Source: AWTP1-18 sp036504515
Lineage (GTDB): Bacteria > Pseudomonadota > Gammaproteobacteria > Burkholderiales > Rhodocyclaceae
DNA length: 64,000 bases
Direction of reading: 5' to 3'
Assembly: GCA_036504515.1 (NCBI GenBank)
Contig: DASXVA010000007.1
Coordinates: 248,001-312,000, forward strand
Shown here: positions 16,895-24,578 of the stretch, piece by piece
How the letters are laid out: every line of letters starts with the position of its first letter
Position numbering within the stretch: position 1 is the stretch's first letter
Made by a program: the position numbers and the translations under genes
The notes under the pieces: generated by a model
Database searches by the model: none
Seen by the model: the letters and a program-made list of their open reading frames with translations, nothing else
What the model was told of the DNA's origin: nothing

Positions 16895-17676
16895 TGCTCC
16901 ACCCAACTGTCGAAGTGATTGCCGTTGTTGTCCCGCCCTTGCACCTGAAGCCGTTTGCCGCTGTTGCCTGTATTGGGCAAGCGCAAAGTGAAGACCGGAT
17001 TTTCCGACACGGGCTCGTGGGGCTCGATTTTCATCAAGGGGGTTCCATCAGCATCGGTAATTTGAATCTGCTGCAGGAAGAAGGCCGGCGTGGTGCCGGA
17101 CAGTCCGGTGTCCATGGGATGGATGATGCGCAGGCGAAGGCGCTCGCCTTGCTCCTGTTCCCAGATGCGCCCATTGACCTCACCCAGCCGCTGCTGCCAT
17201 TCCGGCGATGCGCTTCCGGTGGAGGGCACAGTACAGCCGCCGCCGGTGGTGGTGACGATGGTGCCACCCACATGCCAGACGCCATCGGCGGTTTTCACTG
17301 CGGCCCGAACCGGAGAGGACTGCTGCAACTTGAGGCGAAAGCCTAGGTAGGCGCTGGCTGCCTGGGGGGTAAAGCTGAGGGCGTGAAGGATGGGATTGAA
17401 GTCGGCGAAAACCAGCACCGACTGCACCTTGCCGAGGGCGCTTGCATCGACGGTGATGGGAACGTTGAGAGGGTCTTCGGCTACCTCGGGGGCGATGACC
17501 TTGATGCGGTCATCGAAAACCACCTTGGCGTTGACGAAGAACTGCTTGCGCATATCGGCCCAGCGCGGCGAGTCCAGGGGGTCCGTGGTGGACTCCGCTG
17601 TTGCCCCCGCTGCTGTTCCGGCCATCAGCCAGACGAGCAATAGCCCGACGACTGTCAGCGTATCTCTTGCCTTCAT
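16891..17676 (-). CDS. Quinoprotein-associated SoxYZ-like carrier protein
   Basis: The 261-residue exported protein has a signal peptide (~1-25). A SoxY-like domain ends in TTGGGCTVP, where Cys148 sits in the Gly-Gly-Cys swinging-arm context that carries sulfur intermediates in SoxY. A SoxZ-like immunoglobulin domain follows (~165-261, HPMDTGLSG...IEPHEPVSENP). Known fused SoxYZ-like proteins of this kind co-occur with PQQ alcohol dehydrogenases rather than with Sox sulfur oxidation. It is first in the operon, with a strong GGAGG and a good -24/-12 promoter 46 bases or so upstream. What Cys148 carries is unknown. Confidence 0.85.
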   Translation of the reverse strand: MKARDTLTVVGLLLVWLMAGTAAGATAESTTDPLDSPRWADMRKQFFVNAKVVFDDRIKVIAPEVAEDPLNVPITVDASALGKVQSVLVFADFNPILHALSFTPQAASAYLGFRLKLQQSSPVRAAVKTADGVWHVGGTIVTTTGGGCTVPSTGSASPEWQQRLGEVNGRIWEQEQGERLRLRIIHPMDTGLSGTTPAFFLQQIQITDADGTPLMKIEPHEPVSENPVFTLRLPNTGNSGKRLQVQGRDNNGNHFDSWVEQ

Positions 17677-17732
17677 GACCCCTCCGGTCTTTTTGTTCCC
17701 GGCCTTGGGGCCGGTTTTGTATGAAAGGTATT

Positions 17733-17749
17733 TGCAAGCTTCGTGCCCT
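17733..17749 (-). promoter_or_regulatory. Sigma-54 promoter of the SoxYZ/TonB/PqqU operon
   Basis: Read on the minus strand, GGGCACGAAGCTTGCAA matches TGGCACG-N4-TTGCA except for the first base. GG and GC are separated by exactly 10 bases. Predicted transcription starts near 17722, about 46 bases before the SoxYZ-like start codon. Confidence 0.72.
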
Positions 17750-17783
17750 TTTGCCGAAACCCTTCATTGGGTCCAGAACCGGG

Positions 17784-17821
17784 TGTTGCAGCAGTTGCTC
17801 CAGTTTTTTGAGTGTTGCAGC
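17784..17821. repeat. Direct repeat TGTTGCAGC between divergent promoters
   Basis: TGTTGCAGC occurs at 17784-17792 and 17813-17821, a 29-base period. Both copies lie between the two divergent -24/-12 elements, the place where upstream activator sites are expected. The stretch 17750-17888 has no gene. Confidence 0.35.
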
Positions 17822-17888
17822 TTGGAGCATGTGGCGATATTTGAAGCAGAAACTATTTAAGGTTGCCTGGATATTCCGGGAATTATTC

Positions 17889-17905
17889 CTGGCATGGGCT
17901 TTGCG
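17889..17905 (+). promoter_or_regulatory. Sigma-54 promoter of the lanthanide-type alcohol dehydrogenase
   Basis: CTGGCATGGGCTTTGCG has GG and GC separated by 10 bases and an intact TTGC -12 box. The predicted start near 17916 leaves an untranslated leader of about 200 bases. Confidence 0.65.
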
Positions 17906-18117
17906 ATTAGGGAGACGACGGAGCGGCGTCAGGGTGTGGGGCCGCGTCGTAGAAGCTGATTCAAAAACGACAGCGCTTGGTTTGATTCAGATCGAGCTTT
18001 CGCTGGGTTCGGCCTCATGCAGTGAGCGTTTGGCTCATGGCTGGTCCCGATGAAATGTGCTTGCTTTTTTGAGTTGGCTTCACAGAAACAAACCTATAAC
18101 CAAGGAGGCATTTGAGA

Positions 18118-19902
18118 ATGAAACAGGTAAATAAAACCGGGCGCAAAGCTTTTGCCCTGACCCTGGTCGCTGCTGCCCTGATGGGTCTCGGCCAGGCCCA
18201 GGCAAAAGAAGTGACCAATGCGGACATCGTCAACGATGCCAAGACAACTGGCGACGTGCTCAGCTTCGGCCTGGGTACCCAGGGACAACGCTTTAGCGAA
18301 CTGACAGCGGTCAATACCAAAACAGTCAAGAATCTGGTGCCTGCCTGGTCCTTTTCCTTCGGTGGTGAAAAACAGCGCGGCCAGGAATCCCAGCCCATCA
18401 TCTTTGACGGCAAGATGTATGTAACAGCCTCCTACAGCCGCCTCTTTGCCCTGGATGCCAAGACCGGCAAGAAGCTGTGGAAGTACGAACACCGCCTGCC
18501 CGACGGCATCATGCCCTGCTGTGACGTGGTTAACCGCGGTGCTGCCATCTATGGCGACCTGGTGATCTTCGCTACCCTGGATGCGCAACTGGTGGCCATG
18601 AACAAGGAAACCGGCAAGGTGGTCTGGAAGGAAAAGCTGGATGACTACGCTGCCGGCTACTCTGCCTCTGCTGCACCCCAGATCGTCAAGGGCATGGTCA
18701 TTACCGGTATCTCCGGTGGCGAGTTCGGCGCCGTTGGCCGCATCGACGCCCGGGATCCCAAGACCGGCAAGCTGATCTGGACCCGTCCCACCGTGGAAGG
18801 CCATATGGGCTACAAGGTGGACAAGGATGGCAACAAGGTTGAAAACGGTATCTCCGGCACCACCAACGCCACCTGGACCGGCGATCTGTGGAAGACCGGC
18901 GGTGCTGCTACCTGGAACGGCGTTACCTACGATCCTGAAACCAACCTGATCTTCGCTGGTACCGGTAACCCCGCTCCCTGGAACAGCCATCTGCGCCCCG
19001 GCGACAATCTGTTCTCCGCTTCCACCGTGGCCATTGACCCCGATACCGGCAAGATCGTCTGGCACTATCAGACGACTCCCCATGACGGTTGGGACTTCGA
19101 CGGTGTGAACGAACTGATCTCCTTCGACTTCAAGGGTAAAGACGGCAAGGTCATCAAGGCTGGCGGCAAGGCCGACCGTAACGGCTTCTTCTATGTGCTC
19201 GACCGGACCAACGGCAAGCTCGTCAATGCCTTCCCCTTCGTCAAGGAAATCACCTGGGCCACCAGTATCGACCTGAAGACCGGTCGTCCCAACTATGTGG
19301 ATAGCAATCGTCCTGGCGATCCTTCCGCGGGTGCTGACGGCAAAAAGGGCACTACTGTGTTCTCCGCCCCTTCCTTCCTCGGCGGCAAGAACCAGATGCC
19401 CATGGCCTACAGCCCCAAGACCGGCTATTTCTATGTGCCCGCCAATGAATGGGGCATGGATATCTGGAACGAGCCTGTGTCCTACAAGAAGGGCGCTGCT
19501 TACCTGGGTGCCGGCTTCACCATCAAGGCTACCCACGAAGATCACATCGGCGTGATGCGGGCGATGGATCCGGCCACCGGCAAGATCGTCTGGGAAAACA
19601 AGAACTACGCGCCTCTCTGGGGTGGTGTGCTGGCCACGGCTGGCGGCCTGGTGTTCTACGGAACGCCTGAAGGCTTCCTGAAGGCGGTTGATGCCAAGAC
19701 CGGTAAGGAACTGTGGTCCTTCCAGACCGGCTCCGGCGTTGTTGCTCCTCCTGTGACTTGGGAACAAGACGGCGAACAGTACATCTCCGTGGTGTCTGGT
19801 TGGGGTGGTGCGGTTCCTCTTTGGGGCGGCGATGTGGCCAAGCGCGTGAACTTCCTCGAACAGGGTGGTTCCGTGTGGGTCTTCAAACTGCACAAGTCCT
19901 GA
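18118..19902 (+). CDS. PQQ-dependent alcohol dehydrogenase, lanthanide (ExaF/PedH) type
   Basis: This periplasmic quinoprotein oxidises ethanol and related alcohols and passes electrons to a c-type cytochrome. The 595-residue precursor has a signal peptide ending AQA near residue 29 and an eight-bladed tryptophan-docking propeller. It carries the adjacent-cysteine disulfide Cys134-Cys135 (MPCCDVV) and metal ligands Glu202 (SGGEFG) and Asn284 (GNPAPWN). The catalytic Asp326 lies in WDFDG. Asp328, two residues on, is the extra ligand that marks lanthanide-dependent enzymes (XoxF, ExaF, PedH). ATG 18118 follows AAGGAGG at ideal distance. A cytochrome c gene lies downstream. Confidence 0.93.
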   Translation: MKQVNKTGRKAFALTLVAAALMGLGQAQAKEVTNADIVNDAKTTGDVLSFGLGTQGQRFSELTAVNTKTVKNLVPAWSFSFGGEKQRGQESQPIIFDGKMYVTASYSRLFALDAKTGKKLWKYEHRLPDGIMPCCDVVNRGAAIYGDLVIFATLDAQLVAMNKETGKVVWKEKLDDYAAGYSASAAPQIVKGMVITGISGGEFGAVGRIDARDPKTGKLIWTRPTVEGHMGYKVDKDGNKVENGISGTTNATWTGDLWKTGGAATWNGVTYDPETNLIFAGTGNPAPWNSHLRPGDNLFSASTVAIDPDTGKIVWHYQTTPHDGWDFDGVNELISFDFKGKDGKVIKAGGKADRNGFFYVLDRTNGKLVNAFPFVKEITWATSIDLKTGRPNYVDSNRPGDPSAGADGKKGTTVFSAPSFLGGKNQMPMAYSPKTGYFYVPANEWGMDIWNEPVSYKKGAAYLGAGFTIKATHEDHIGVMRAMDPATGKIVWENKNYAPLWGGVLATAGGLVFYGTPEGFLKAVDAKTGKELWSFQTGSGVVAPPVTWEQDGEQYISVVSGWGGAVPLWGGDVAKRVNFLEQGGSVWVFKLHKS

Positions 19903-19922
19903 TCAGGATTCCTGCTGCCCTT

Positions 19923-19949
19923 ACCCATGCCCTGATTGCGGGCATGGGT
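19923..19949 (+). other. Intercistronic hairpin between dehydrogenase and cytochrome genes
   Basis: ACCCATGCCC (19923-19932) pairs perfectly with GGGCATGGGT (19940-19949) around a 7-base loop. No T run follows, so it is more likely an mRNA stabiliser or partial attenuator than a full terminator. Its 3' arm overlaps a -24/-12-like element. Confidence 0.5.
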
Positions 19950-19955
19950 CTTGCG
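19940..19955 (+). promoter_or_regulatory. Sigma-54 promoter candidate of the cytochrome c gene
   Basis: GGGCATGGGTCTTGCG keeps GG-N10-GC and the TTGC box and is nearly identical to the dehydrogenase element GGCATGGGCTTTGCG at 17891. Predicted transcription starts near 19966, 50 bases before the cytochrome start codon. Confidence 0.5.
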
Positions 19956-20015
19956 CCGGTTCGGCTGATGCCCGACCGGCGTTTTGCGTTTTTGTTTCTA
20001 TAAAGGAGATTGACC

Positions 20016-20396
20016 ATGTTTTCCCCCCGCAAGCTGCTCTGTGTCCTTGCTCTTCTCCCCGTGACCCAGGTTGCCCTGGCCGATGATGCCCTCGATGCCA
20101 AGATGTCCAAGCTGGCATCCGCCGCCGGCTGCTTCACCTGTCACAGTATTGAATCCGGCAAGCCCGGCCCCAATGGCATGGCCCCCATTGGCCCCGCCTG
20201 GCAGGACGTTGCCAAGCGCTACAAGGGTGACAAGAAGGCAGCGGATACGCTGGTGAAAACCGTACAGCAGGGCTCCAACCCCTATGGTAGCCACTGGAAG
20301 GACAAGGTCAGCGGTCTGGCCATGCCCCCCAATGCGGTGGCCATCAACGAAGCTGATACCAAGAAACTGGTGGCCTGGATTCTGGCTTTGAAATAA
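20016..20396 (+). CDS. Periplasmic class I cytochrome c
   Basis: The 126-residue precursor has a signal peptide ending VALA-DD (~24), one haem site CFTCH and a distal methionine in SGLAMPPN. It is a small c551/c552-like electron carrier. Placed directly after the lanthanide-type dehydrogenase, it is the likely electron acceptor, in the role of ExaB. ATG 20016 lies 7 bases after AAGGAG; an in-frame TTG at 20010 is too close to it. A second similar cytochrome is encoded at 28799. Confidence 0.9.
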   Translation: MFSPRKLLCVLALLPVTQVALADDALDAKMSKLASAAGCFTCHSIESGKPGPNGMAPIGPAWQDVAKRYKGDKKAADTLVKTVQQGSNPYGSHWKDKVSGLAMPPNAVAINEADTKKLVAWILALK

Positions 20397-20424
20397 ATCA
20401 GTTCGTTTTTGCAGGATTCCTCGA

Positions 20425-20460
20425 CAGGCCCCTTCGCCGTTTCGGCGAAGGGGCCTGTTT
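20425..20460. terminator. Strong terminator between convergent cytochrome genes
   Basis: A 15-bp perfect stem, CAGGCCCCTTCGCCG with its complement, closes a TTT loop and is followed by TTT. It ends the plus-strand dehydrogenase-cytochrome transcript and separates it from the convergent PedF-like gene. Confidence 0.8.
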
Positions 20461-20481
20461 GATGGTGGAGCGGAGAAATCG

Positions 20482-20970
20482 TCAGCGGGGTGGGCCGCCC
20501 CGGGATTCCAGGTAAGTACGTATCGCCCAGAGCGATTCCCTACTGAGGACGCCTTCCCAGGCCGGCATGTGTTCGATGCCGACGATGGTCTTGCCCTTGA
20601 GGGCGGACTTGAGGAAATAGGCATCGGTGTCGTCGCGGCAGCGGCTGCGCCATTTTTCGTCGGTGAGACGTCGGCAGTAGCTGCCTAGCCGGCGCAGGTC
20701 CGGTGCCGGCATGGCGCCAGTGCCGCTGGCGACTGCGTCCACACCGTGGCAACGGGCGCAGTTCTGATTGAAGATTGCGCGGCCCGGGGCAATGATGTCT
20801 GCCTTGTCCCGGTAGGGATTTGTTTCGACTGCCTGATTCTCCAACGCTGGCAGAGGGGGCGTCTCGATAGCGACCGCCTGCAACGGCAGGGCGATGCTCC
20901 CGATCAGGGTGAGCAGAAGCAGGTGGTATTGGTGCGATCTGTTGCCGGGCTTAGTCTGATTGATTGCCAT
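20482..20970 (-). CDS. PedF-like cytochrome c with an extra cysteine pair
   Basis: The 162-residue exported monohaem cytochrome shares with the PedF protein at 31603 the blocks NPYR and FNQNCARCHG (Cys71, Cys74, His75) and the late MP-x-x-EG (Met135 as distal ligand). Between haem and Met135 it has an insertion with two cysteines (Cys99, Cys111: SYCRRLTDEKWRSRC) absent from the other copy. These could form a disulfide in the periplasm. It overlaps the pentapeptide gene by 20 bases and is last in the operon led by the calcium-type dehydrogenase. It is therefore a likely specific acceptor for that enzyme. Confidence 0.82.
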   Translation of the reverse strand: MAINQTKPGNRSHQYHLLLLTLIGSIALPLQAVAIETPPLPALENQAVETNPYRDKADIIAPGRAIFNQNCARCHGVDAVASGTGAMPAPDLRRLGSYCRRLTDEKWRSRCRDDTDAYFLKSALKGKTIVGIEHMPAWEGVLSRESLWAIRTYLESRGGPPR

Positions 20971-21556
20971 ACCAGTCCTTGGGGCAGCCTACGCAGCCCT
21001 CGAAAAAACAGTCGGGGAAAATGGTGTAACGCAGCAAACTGCCTTCGATACGCGTATTCCTGAAGTTGACTGAGACAAACTTGGTTTCCTGCAGATTGGC
21101 GCCGATCAGTTTGGCATCGGCAAACCAGGCGAAATTGGCTCGGGCGGCTTCCAGGTTGGCCCCGGTCAGATCGGCACCGCTGAAATCGCTGCGCATCAGC
21201 CGGGCGAATTCAAAATCCGTCGCGATCAGCCGGGCATTGCGGAAATGGGCCGCCGGTGCACTGGCTTTGCTGAGGCGGGCGCCGGTGAGATCGGCATCAT
21301 CCAGCCAGGCACCGGCCAGATTGGCACCACGCAGATCGGCCCGGGTCAGGTTGGCGCCGCGCAAATCGGCACCGGCCAAATCCTTGCCCGCCAAGTCGGC
21401 GTGACGCAGGTCGGCACCGGGGCAGCGGGTGTAGGGCCAGATGGGGCAGCCGTTGATGACCAGCGGTTCGCCGGGCGCAACTTCCTGGCCCTGGGCGACA
21501 GAGAGCCAGAGCAGTCCACCCAGCAGGATGAACCGGGAAAATGAAAGTATGTTCAT
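20951..21556 (-). CDS. Exported pentapeptide-repeat protein
   Basis: The 201-residue protein has a signal peptide (~1-23) and a long run of A(D/N)Lxx pentapeptides (ADLRHADLAGKDLAGADLRG onward), which fold into a right-handed quadrilateral beta-helix. The start of the mature part (NGCPIWPYTRCPG) and the tail (FPDCFFEGCVGCPKDWYG) carry clustered cysteines, unusual for this fold. ATG 21556 follows AGGGA. It lies between the calcium-type dehydrogenase and the PedF-like cytochrome genes, so it may help assembly or docking of that enzyme. No function is established. Confidence 0.82.
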   Translation of the reverse strand: MNILSFSRFILLGGLLWLSVAQGQEVAPGEPLVINGCPIWPYTRCPGADLRHADLAGKDLAGADLRGANLTRADLRGANLAGAWLDDADLTGARLSKASAPAAHFRNARLIATDFEFARLMRSDFSGADLTGANLEAARANFAWFADAKLIGANLQETKFVSVNFRNTRIEGSLLRYTIFPDCFFEGCVGCPKDWYGNQSD

Positions 21557-21621
21557 GGGGTATCCCTGAAAAACCCGGAACGGCAAAAGGGGGAGGGCGC
21601 CGTTCCGGGGTGAATCAAGGA

Positions 21622-23505
21622 TCAGCGTGCCGCGACCTTGGGCAGCTTGAACACCCAGAAGGAACCGCCCTGGGTAACCTGCTTGGTCAGCTCGGCCATG
21701 TCGCCGCCCCAGAGGGGAACCGCACCGCCGTAGCCGGAAGAGATGCCGATGTACTGCTCGCCATCCTGTTCCCAAGTGATGGGCACTGACACCACGCCGG
21801 AACCGGTCTGGAATTTCCAGAGTTCCTTGCCGTTCTGGGCATCGAAAGCTTTCACGTAGCCGTCAGAGGTACCGGTAATCAGCAGGCCGCCGGCGGTGGT
21901 GAGGGTACCGGCCCAGAGGGGGAATTTCTCTTTGTGTTCCCAGACGATCTTGCCGTTCTTCGGATCAATCGCCCGCAGGGTGCCGACGTGGTCGTCATAG
22001 AGACGCTTGATGCGGAAGCCCTGACCCAGATAAGCGGAACCGGCCTTGTAGGTCAGCTTTTCGGTCCAGTAGTCCATGGCCCAGTGGTTGGCCGGAATGT
22101 AGAACAGGCCGGTCTTGGGGCTGTAGGACATGGGCTGCCAGTTGGTGCCGCCTAGGAAAGGCGGGGACACGAAAACGGAATCCCCCTTGTCGGCGCCATC
22201 CGTGGGTGCCGGTGGACGATTGCCCTTTTCCATGGGGCGGCCGGTTTTCAGGTCGAAACCCGAGGCCCAGGTGATGCCTTCGACAAAGGGCCAGGCGCCG
22301 ATCAGGGCGGTGGGCTTGTTGGGATAGCCGGCCCCTTCGGCCAGCTTGGTGCGATCCGTGACAAAGAAGAAACCGTTACGGTCGGCGTGGGCCGAGGCCT
22401 TCACCAGCTTGCCGTTCTTGTCCTTGTATTCAAACAGCACCACCGAGTTGTTGCCGGAGAAATCCCAGGCGTCGTTGGGGGTGTGCTGGAAGAAGCCCTT
22501 GAGCTCGCCGGTGCTGGCGTCCACATAGGCCTGGCCGGAGGTGAACAGGCTGTCCCAATGGGTGGGGTCGTCGCCTTCCTGGGTACGCTTCCAGGTATTC
22601 CAGGGAGCTGGGTTGCCGGCACCGATCACGATGGTATTGGTTTCGGCATCGAAGCTGGCGGTTTGCCAGGGGGCGCCTCCGCCGTGATTCCAGGCTTCCA
22701 CCAGCTTGCCGTCCTTGTCCCGGGGCCAGGAGGGAGCGTTGGCATCGCCGGTGGTCGTACTGTCTTTGCCATTGAGACGACCCATGTGGCCTTCCACCAG
22801 GGGGCGGGCCCAGACTTCTTCGCCGGTATCAGGATCGCGGGCGAAGAGCCAACCCACCACGCCGAATTCGTCACCGGAGGAACCGTGCACCACCAGGACG
22901 CGACCGGTCTTCTGATCCTTGACGATGAAGGGGGCGCCGGACATGGTGTAGCCCACCTTGTGATCGCCGAACTTCTTCGACCAGACCACCTTGCCGGTGT
23001 CCTTGTTGAGGGCGACGATGCCCGCATCCAGGGTACCGAAGAAAACCTTGTCGCCGTAGATGGCCGCGCCGCGGTTCACCACGTCACAGCAGGGGCGGAT
23101 GTCTTCCGGCAGGCGATGCTCGTACTGCCACAGGCGCTTGCCTGTTTTTGCATCCAGGGCATAGAGACGGGAGTAGGAGCCGGTGACATAGATCACCCCG
23201 TCATGGACCAGGGCCTGGCTTTCCTGGCCCCGTTGTTTTTCGCCGCCGAAGGAGAAGCTCCAGGCGGGCACCAGGGCTTCCACGTTCTTGGTATTCACCT
23301 TGGTCAGGGGGCTGTGGCGCTGGGCTTTCAGGCCAAGACCGTAGGAAAGGACATCGCCGGGGGTTTTGTCATCGTTCTGGATATCGTCCCAGCTCACTTT
23401 GCTACCGGCAAAAGCGCTGCCAGCCAGGGCCAGGGAAAGGGCAACCACCATCGGACGCAGCGGAAGGTGGCGGAATTTGGTCATTGTTTTGGGTGTGGTG
23501 CTCAC
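21622..23505 (-). CDS. PQQ-dependent alcohol dehydrogenase, calcium (ExaA/PedE) type
   Basis: This is the second periplasmic quinoprotein alcohol dehydrogenase, a 627-residue precursor. It has the Cys139-Cys140 disulfide (RPCCDVV), metal ligands Glu213 (SGDEFG) and Asn298 (GNPAPWN) and catalytic Asp348 in WDFSG. Ser350, two residues on, takes the place of the extra Asp of lanthanide enzymes, so calcium is expected. I chose GTG 23505 because AGGAGG lies 8 bases before it; the next ATG has no binding site. A pentapeptide-repeat protein and a PedF-like cytochrome follow. No -24/-12 element is visible upstream; an orphan NarL-type regulator gene diverges from it. Confidence 0.92.
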   Translation of the reverse strand: MSTTPKTMTKFRHLPLRPMVVALSLALAGSAFAGSKVSWDDIQNDDKTPGDVLSYGLGLKAQRHSPLTKVNTKNVEALVPAWSFSFGGEKQRGQESQALVHDGVIYVTGSYSRLYALDAKTGKRLWQYEHRLPEDIRPCCDVVNRGAAIYGDKVFFGTLDAGIVALNKDTGKVVWSKKFGDHKVGYTMSGAPFIVKDQKTGRVLVVHGSSGDEFGVVGWLFARDPDTGEEVWARPLVEGHMGRLNGKDSTTTGDANAPSWPRDKDGKLVEAWNHGGGAPWQTASFDAETNTIVIGAGNPAPWNTWKRTQEGDDPTHWDSLFTSGQAYVDASTGELKGFFQHTPNDAWDFSGNNSVVLFEYKDKNGKLVKASAHADRNGFFFVTDRTKLAEGAGYPNKPTALIGAWPFVEGITWASGFDLKTGRPMEKGNRPPAPTDGADKGDSVFVSPPFLGGTNWQPMSYSPKTGLFYIPANHWAMDYWTEKLTYKAGSAYLGQGFRIKRLYDDHVGTLRAIDPKNGKIVWEHKEKFPLWAGTLTTAGGLLITGTSDGYVKAFDAQNGKELWKFQTGSGVVSVPITWEQDGEQYIGISSGYGGAVPLWGGDMAELTKQVTQGGSFWVFKLPKVAAR

Positions 23506-23710
23506 AACATGCTCCTCCTGATCTTTGTTTATTGGTCCCGCAAAAACGGGTGATCTGAGTCTAGGTGCGAGGGCCAAGTCTTACCCGGGAGCGGGACGCT
23601 TGATGAACAGGAAAACTTCCCGGCGTTGGCCGGTGATTTGGGAACGGAACCTGCACGTGACAAGCAGGGAAGACGAGGTCTCCCCATCCTTCAATTCAAA
23701 GAGGCTGATC

Positions 23711-24361
23711 ATGACAATTCGCGTGATGTTGCTGGATGACCATGCCGTGGTACGGACCGGATACCGGCGTCTGGTGGATGCGGAACCGGATATGACCGTG
23801 GTGGCGGAGGCGGCCAGTGCCGATGAAGCCTGTGCAGCCCTGCGCCAGACCATGGTGGATGTGGCGGTGGTGGATCTTTCCCTGCGGGGTGGTAGCGGTA
23901 TCGAAGCGATTACCCATTTGCTGGCCCGGCAGCCGAGTTTGCGGGCCCTGGTGTTCAGCATGCACGAGCAGCCGGAGTTCGCCATCCAGGCCCTGAAGGC
24001 GGGCGCCCTGGGCTACCTGACCAAATATGCCGAACCGACGGAAATGCTGGCTGGCATCCGTCGCGTTTTCCGCCGGGAACGGGTCTTGTCGGATGTGCTG
24101 GCGCAATCCATTGCGCTACAGACTCTGGATGGCGGCAGCCCCATGAACCGGCTGACGCCGCGGGAATTTGAAGTGCTGCGATTGACGGTACAGGGCGAAG
24201 GAACGTTTTGCATTGCAACGCAACTGCACTTGAGCCCCAAGACCGTGTTCAACCACATGTCCACCATCCGGCAGAAGCTGGAGGTGAATGGCGATATGGC
24301 GTTGTTTCAGTTAGCGGCTCGGCACGGTTTGATGGAGATGCCGGCGGAACGGGCGAGTTGA
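23711..24361 (+). CDS. Orphan NarL-family response regulator (AgmR/ErbR/PedR-like)
   Basis: The 216-residue regulator has a receiver domain (Asp9, Asp10, phosphoacceptor Asp55 in VAVVDLSLRGG, Lys in YLTKYAEP). The C-terminal LuxR-type helix-turn-helix reads LTPREFEVLRLTVQGEGTFCIATQLHLSPKTVFNHMSTIRQKL. No kinase gene is adjacent. Known relatives of this kind (AgmR/ErbR, PedR1) activate quinoprotein ethanol dehydrogenase genes in Pseudomonas, and this gene diverges from the calcium-type dehydrogenase across about 200 bases. ATG 23711 has GAGG 6 bases upstream; a longer frame upstream has no homology. Confidence 0.88.
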   Translation: MTIRVMLLDDHAVVRTGYRRLVDAEPDMTVVAEAASADEACAALRQTMVDVAVVDLSLRGGSGIEAITHLLARQPSLRALVFSMHEQPEFAIQALKAGALGYLTKYAEPTEMLAGIRRVFRRERVLSDVLAQSIALQTLDGGSPMNRLTPREFEVLRLTVQGEGTFCIATQLHLSPKTVFNHMSTIRQKLEVNGDMALFQLAARHGLMEMPAERAS

Positions 24362-24403
24362 AGGGCGTTGTAACGGTGAAAGGCGGCTCGATTTCGGTAA
24401 TGA

Positions 24404-24420
24404 GGTGAAATATTTTCACC
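24404..24420. promoter_or_regulatory. Palindrome GGTGAAATATTTTCACC
   Basis: A perfect dyad with 7-base arms lies 42 bases after the regulator stop. It resembles the dyad at 461-477. No promoter is obvious nearby, so it may be a binding site or a weak hairpin. The remaining stretch to 24578 shows no gene. Confidence 0.35.
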
Positions 24421-24578
24421 ACAAAAACCGGGTGTTGGTTGATGAAGATGCGCATGGTTAAGCCATGCTTGAAATTAGGTCGGAGGAGTCAGCCTTAATA
24501 TCCGGCTAGATTGTGAATTAATTTCAAGTGGCGAAAGGCCCTCTGCATCGAAAGCAAAGTAGTGCGTTTTCTTTCCCC

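Noticed and set aside
18094..19893. 599-codon open frame antisense to the lanthanide-type dehydrogenase
   Set aside because: It mirrors the dehydrogenase gene almost end to end. Strong C/G bias at third codon positions removes stops from the opposite strand, and the translation resembles no family.
22387..23553. 388-codon open frame antisense to the calcium-type dehydrogenase
   Set aside because: A shadow of a well-supported gene; the composition is Gly/Val/Ala-rich without motifs.
23506..23710. Search for a sigma-54 promoter in the gap before the calcium-type dehydrogenase
   Set aside because: No GG-N10-GC element was found on the minus strand. On the plus strand TTGGCCGGTGATTTGGG has GG in place of the essential GC.
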